Source: Chloroflexota bacterium (GTDB lineage Bacteria > Chloroflexota > Dehalococcoidia > Dehalococcoidales > UBA3254). From it: DNA of 5,774 nucleotides. The notes beneath the pieces were generated by a model. That model was not told where the DNA came from and made no database searches. It saw only the letters and a list, made by a program, of their open reading frames with translations. The stretch spans positions 1 through 5,774 of the forward strand of contig JAGDMY010000105.1 of the NCBI GenBank assembly GCA_017860765.1, in the 5' to 3' direction. Shown piece by piece: positions 4,866 through 5,774 of this stretch; within the stretch, counting starts at the first letter, position 1, and the number at the start of each line of letters is the position of its first letter. Position numbers and translations under genes: made by a program.

Positions 4866-5774
4866 TTAAGGCATCGGGCTGACATCGATCCAGGCCCCGA
4901 ACTTGGGTTGGCCGTTGTCCAGGGTCCAGACCTGGTCCGGGTGGCTGTAGGCGTGTTTGATACCATACGTCTGGAGTCCCCCGAGTTTAGCCGTGCCATA
5001 AGGCGTCTGCATGGTGTCCATCTTTTCCCAGGTGTCCCTGACTACGGTGGTATCCAGACTGTTGGCCTTTTCTATGGCCTGCTTGAACATATATAGCACG
5101 TTGACTGATTGCATGTGGATCGATCGTTCGCCGTATTTGGCATAAATTTGATCGATATAGGTCTGCATCAGGGGGGGAGTACTGGGAGCCCCTTTGTAGA
5201 TGCCCGGGGCGAAAAACCTGTTGGAGTTCGAGGGCTGGGCGATGGTCAAAATATCGATGGGGGCATTATCGATCGCGGCCGCATAGAGCATGTTGGAACC
5301 CAGCTGCCGGACAGATTTTAAGAGGTTGCCGGCATGGAATCCGACCCCGTTCATCATGAATATGGCATCGGCTTTGGAGGCTACCAGCTTGGAGGCAATG
5401 GGGCTGAAATCTATCGTTTCATTAGCGAAAAGGATGGGTTGGCCGACAACGGTGAGGTTGGCCTGATTGAGCATGGCCGTCACCTTGGCGATTGTGTCAG
5501 GCTGGGCGTCGCCCGGGGTAACATAAGCCACGGTCTTAACATCGGGGTAGGTCTGTTTCAGGTACTTGATCACGGTTAAGGCATGTTCAAAAGCCGAGTT
5601 ATGACACAGGAAGGTGTAGGGCATATTCGGTCCCAGCTCCTGGACCGTACCGGACACGAAGGTCTCTCCCCGGATGACTTTGTTGGATTCGCAAATGTCT
5701 GTGCTTGCACCGCTGAAGAAGGCTGAGGGAGCTATGATAAATTTCACTTTGTCCTGGAATATCAACTGATTGGC
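4866..5774 (-). CDS. ABC transporter substrate-binding protein, branched-chain amino acid type (N-terminus outside window)
   Basis: The last 302 residues of a type 1 periplasmic-binding-protein-like receptor (LivJ/LivK-like, Peripla_BP_6 type), which captures a small ligand outside the membrane for an ABC importer. The frame is open to the window edge. The visible part starts ANQLIFQDKVKFIIAPSAFF, matching the usual helix-strand that follows the first lobe's opening, so the TTG at 5763-5765 is an internal Leu, not a start. Family members are about 370-420 residues, so roughly 80-100 residues with the signal or lipoprotein peptide are missing. Visible landmarks are the strand KTVAYVTPGD (80-89), DFSPIASKLVASKADAIF (112-129) and the C-terminal HAYSHPDQVW (264-273). 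Ligands in this family include branched-chain amino acids, amides and aromatic acids; this one cannot be assigned. It converges on the nitroreductase and is transcribed separately, with permease genes not in view. Confidence 0.9.
   Translation of the reverse strand, partial: ANQLIFQDKVKFIIAPSAFFSGASTDICESNKVIRGETFVSGTVQELGPNMPYTFLCHNSAFEHALTVIKYLKQTYPDVKTVAYVTPGDAQPDTIAKVTAMLNQANLTVVGQPILFANETIDFSPIASKLVASKADAIFMMNGVGFHAGNLLKSVRQLGSNMLYAAAIDNAPIDILTIAQPSNSNRFFAPGIYKGAPSTPPLMQTYIDQIYAKYGERSIHMQSVNVLYMFKQAIEKANSLDTTVVRDTWEKMDTMQTPYGTAKLGGLQTYGIKHAYSHPDQVWTLDNGQPKFGAWIDVSPMP

Noticed and set aside
5109..5579. Plus-strand open frames opposite the binding-protein gene
   Set aside because: They are antisense shadows of a frame with clear substrate-binding-protein motifs, and their translations look low-complexity and unlike known proteins.
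5763..5765. TTG as the start of the binding-protein gene
   Set aside because: The frame is open to the window edge and the residues before it (ANQ) continue the conserved helix of the family; the first lobe and signal peptide would be missing otherwise.
1..5774. CRISPR arrays, tRNA or rRNA genes, insertion sequences or attachment sites
   Set aside because: No regularly spaced repeats, cloverleaf-like segments, transposase motifs or terminal inverted repeats were seen on either strand.

Overview
The window looks like accessory metabolic DNA from an anaerobic bacterium, most likely a Firmicute of the Desulfotomaculum/Desulfitobacterium/Moorella kind. This rests on strong AGGAGG-type ribosome binding sites in front of GTG and TTG starts, moderate GC content by eye with AT-rich spacers, and the mix of a complex molybdopterin enzyme, a nitroreductase, an enolase-superfamily enzyme and a branched-chain-type solute-binding protein. 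The taxonomic call is inference; there is no rRNA or marker gene here.

Layout. Bases 1-161 carry no convincing gene but hold a possible leftward promoter. A leftward gene (162-1388) encodes a mandelate racemase/muconate lactonizing enzyme (MR/MLE) family protein of the sugar-acid dehydratase type. It starts at a GTG, not at the upstream ATG. A 233-base divergent regulatory region (1389-1621) follows. It contains a good leftward promoter, a perfect TATAAT for the rightward operon, and between them a TGTGA-N6-TCACT palindrome of the CRP/FNR-family type. A two-gene rightward unit comes next: a 767-residue molybdopterin (Mo or W) oxidoreductase of the DMSO reductase superfamily (1622-3925) and, 66 bases on, a TTG-started nitroreductase-family flavoprotein (3992-4723). 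A perfect 13-bp inverted repeat (4774-4801) separates this unit from a convergent leftward gene (4866 to the right edge), which encodes a type 1 periplasmic-binding-protein-like ABC receptor whose N-terminus lies outside the window.

How they may work together. The shared control region suggests that the MR/MLE enzyme and the Mo enzyme/nitroreductase pair respond to one signal and act on one substrate class. The binding protein may import that compound, but it is in a separate transcription unit. The Mo enzyme has no Tat signal and no visible electron-transfer or membrane subunit, so it is probably a cytoplasmic stand-alone catalyst. The adjacent flavoprotein is the only redox partner candidate in view. 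The substrate cannot be read from the sequence. The most interesting points are the single palindrome placed at activator-like distances from both divergent promoters, the loss of a canonical metal ligand and catalytic Asp in the MR/MLE protein, and the C-x5-C-x3-C iron-sulfur motif of the Mo enzyme.
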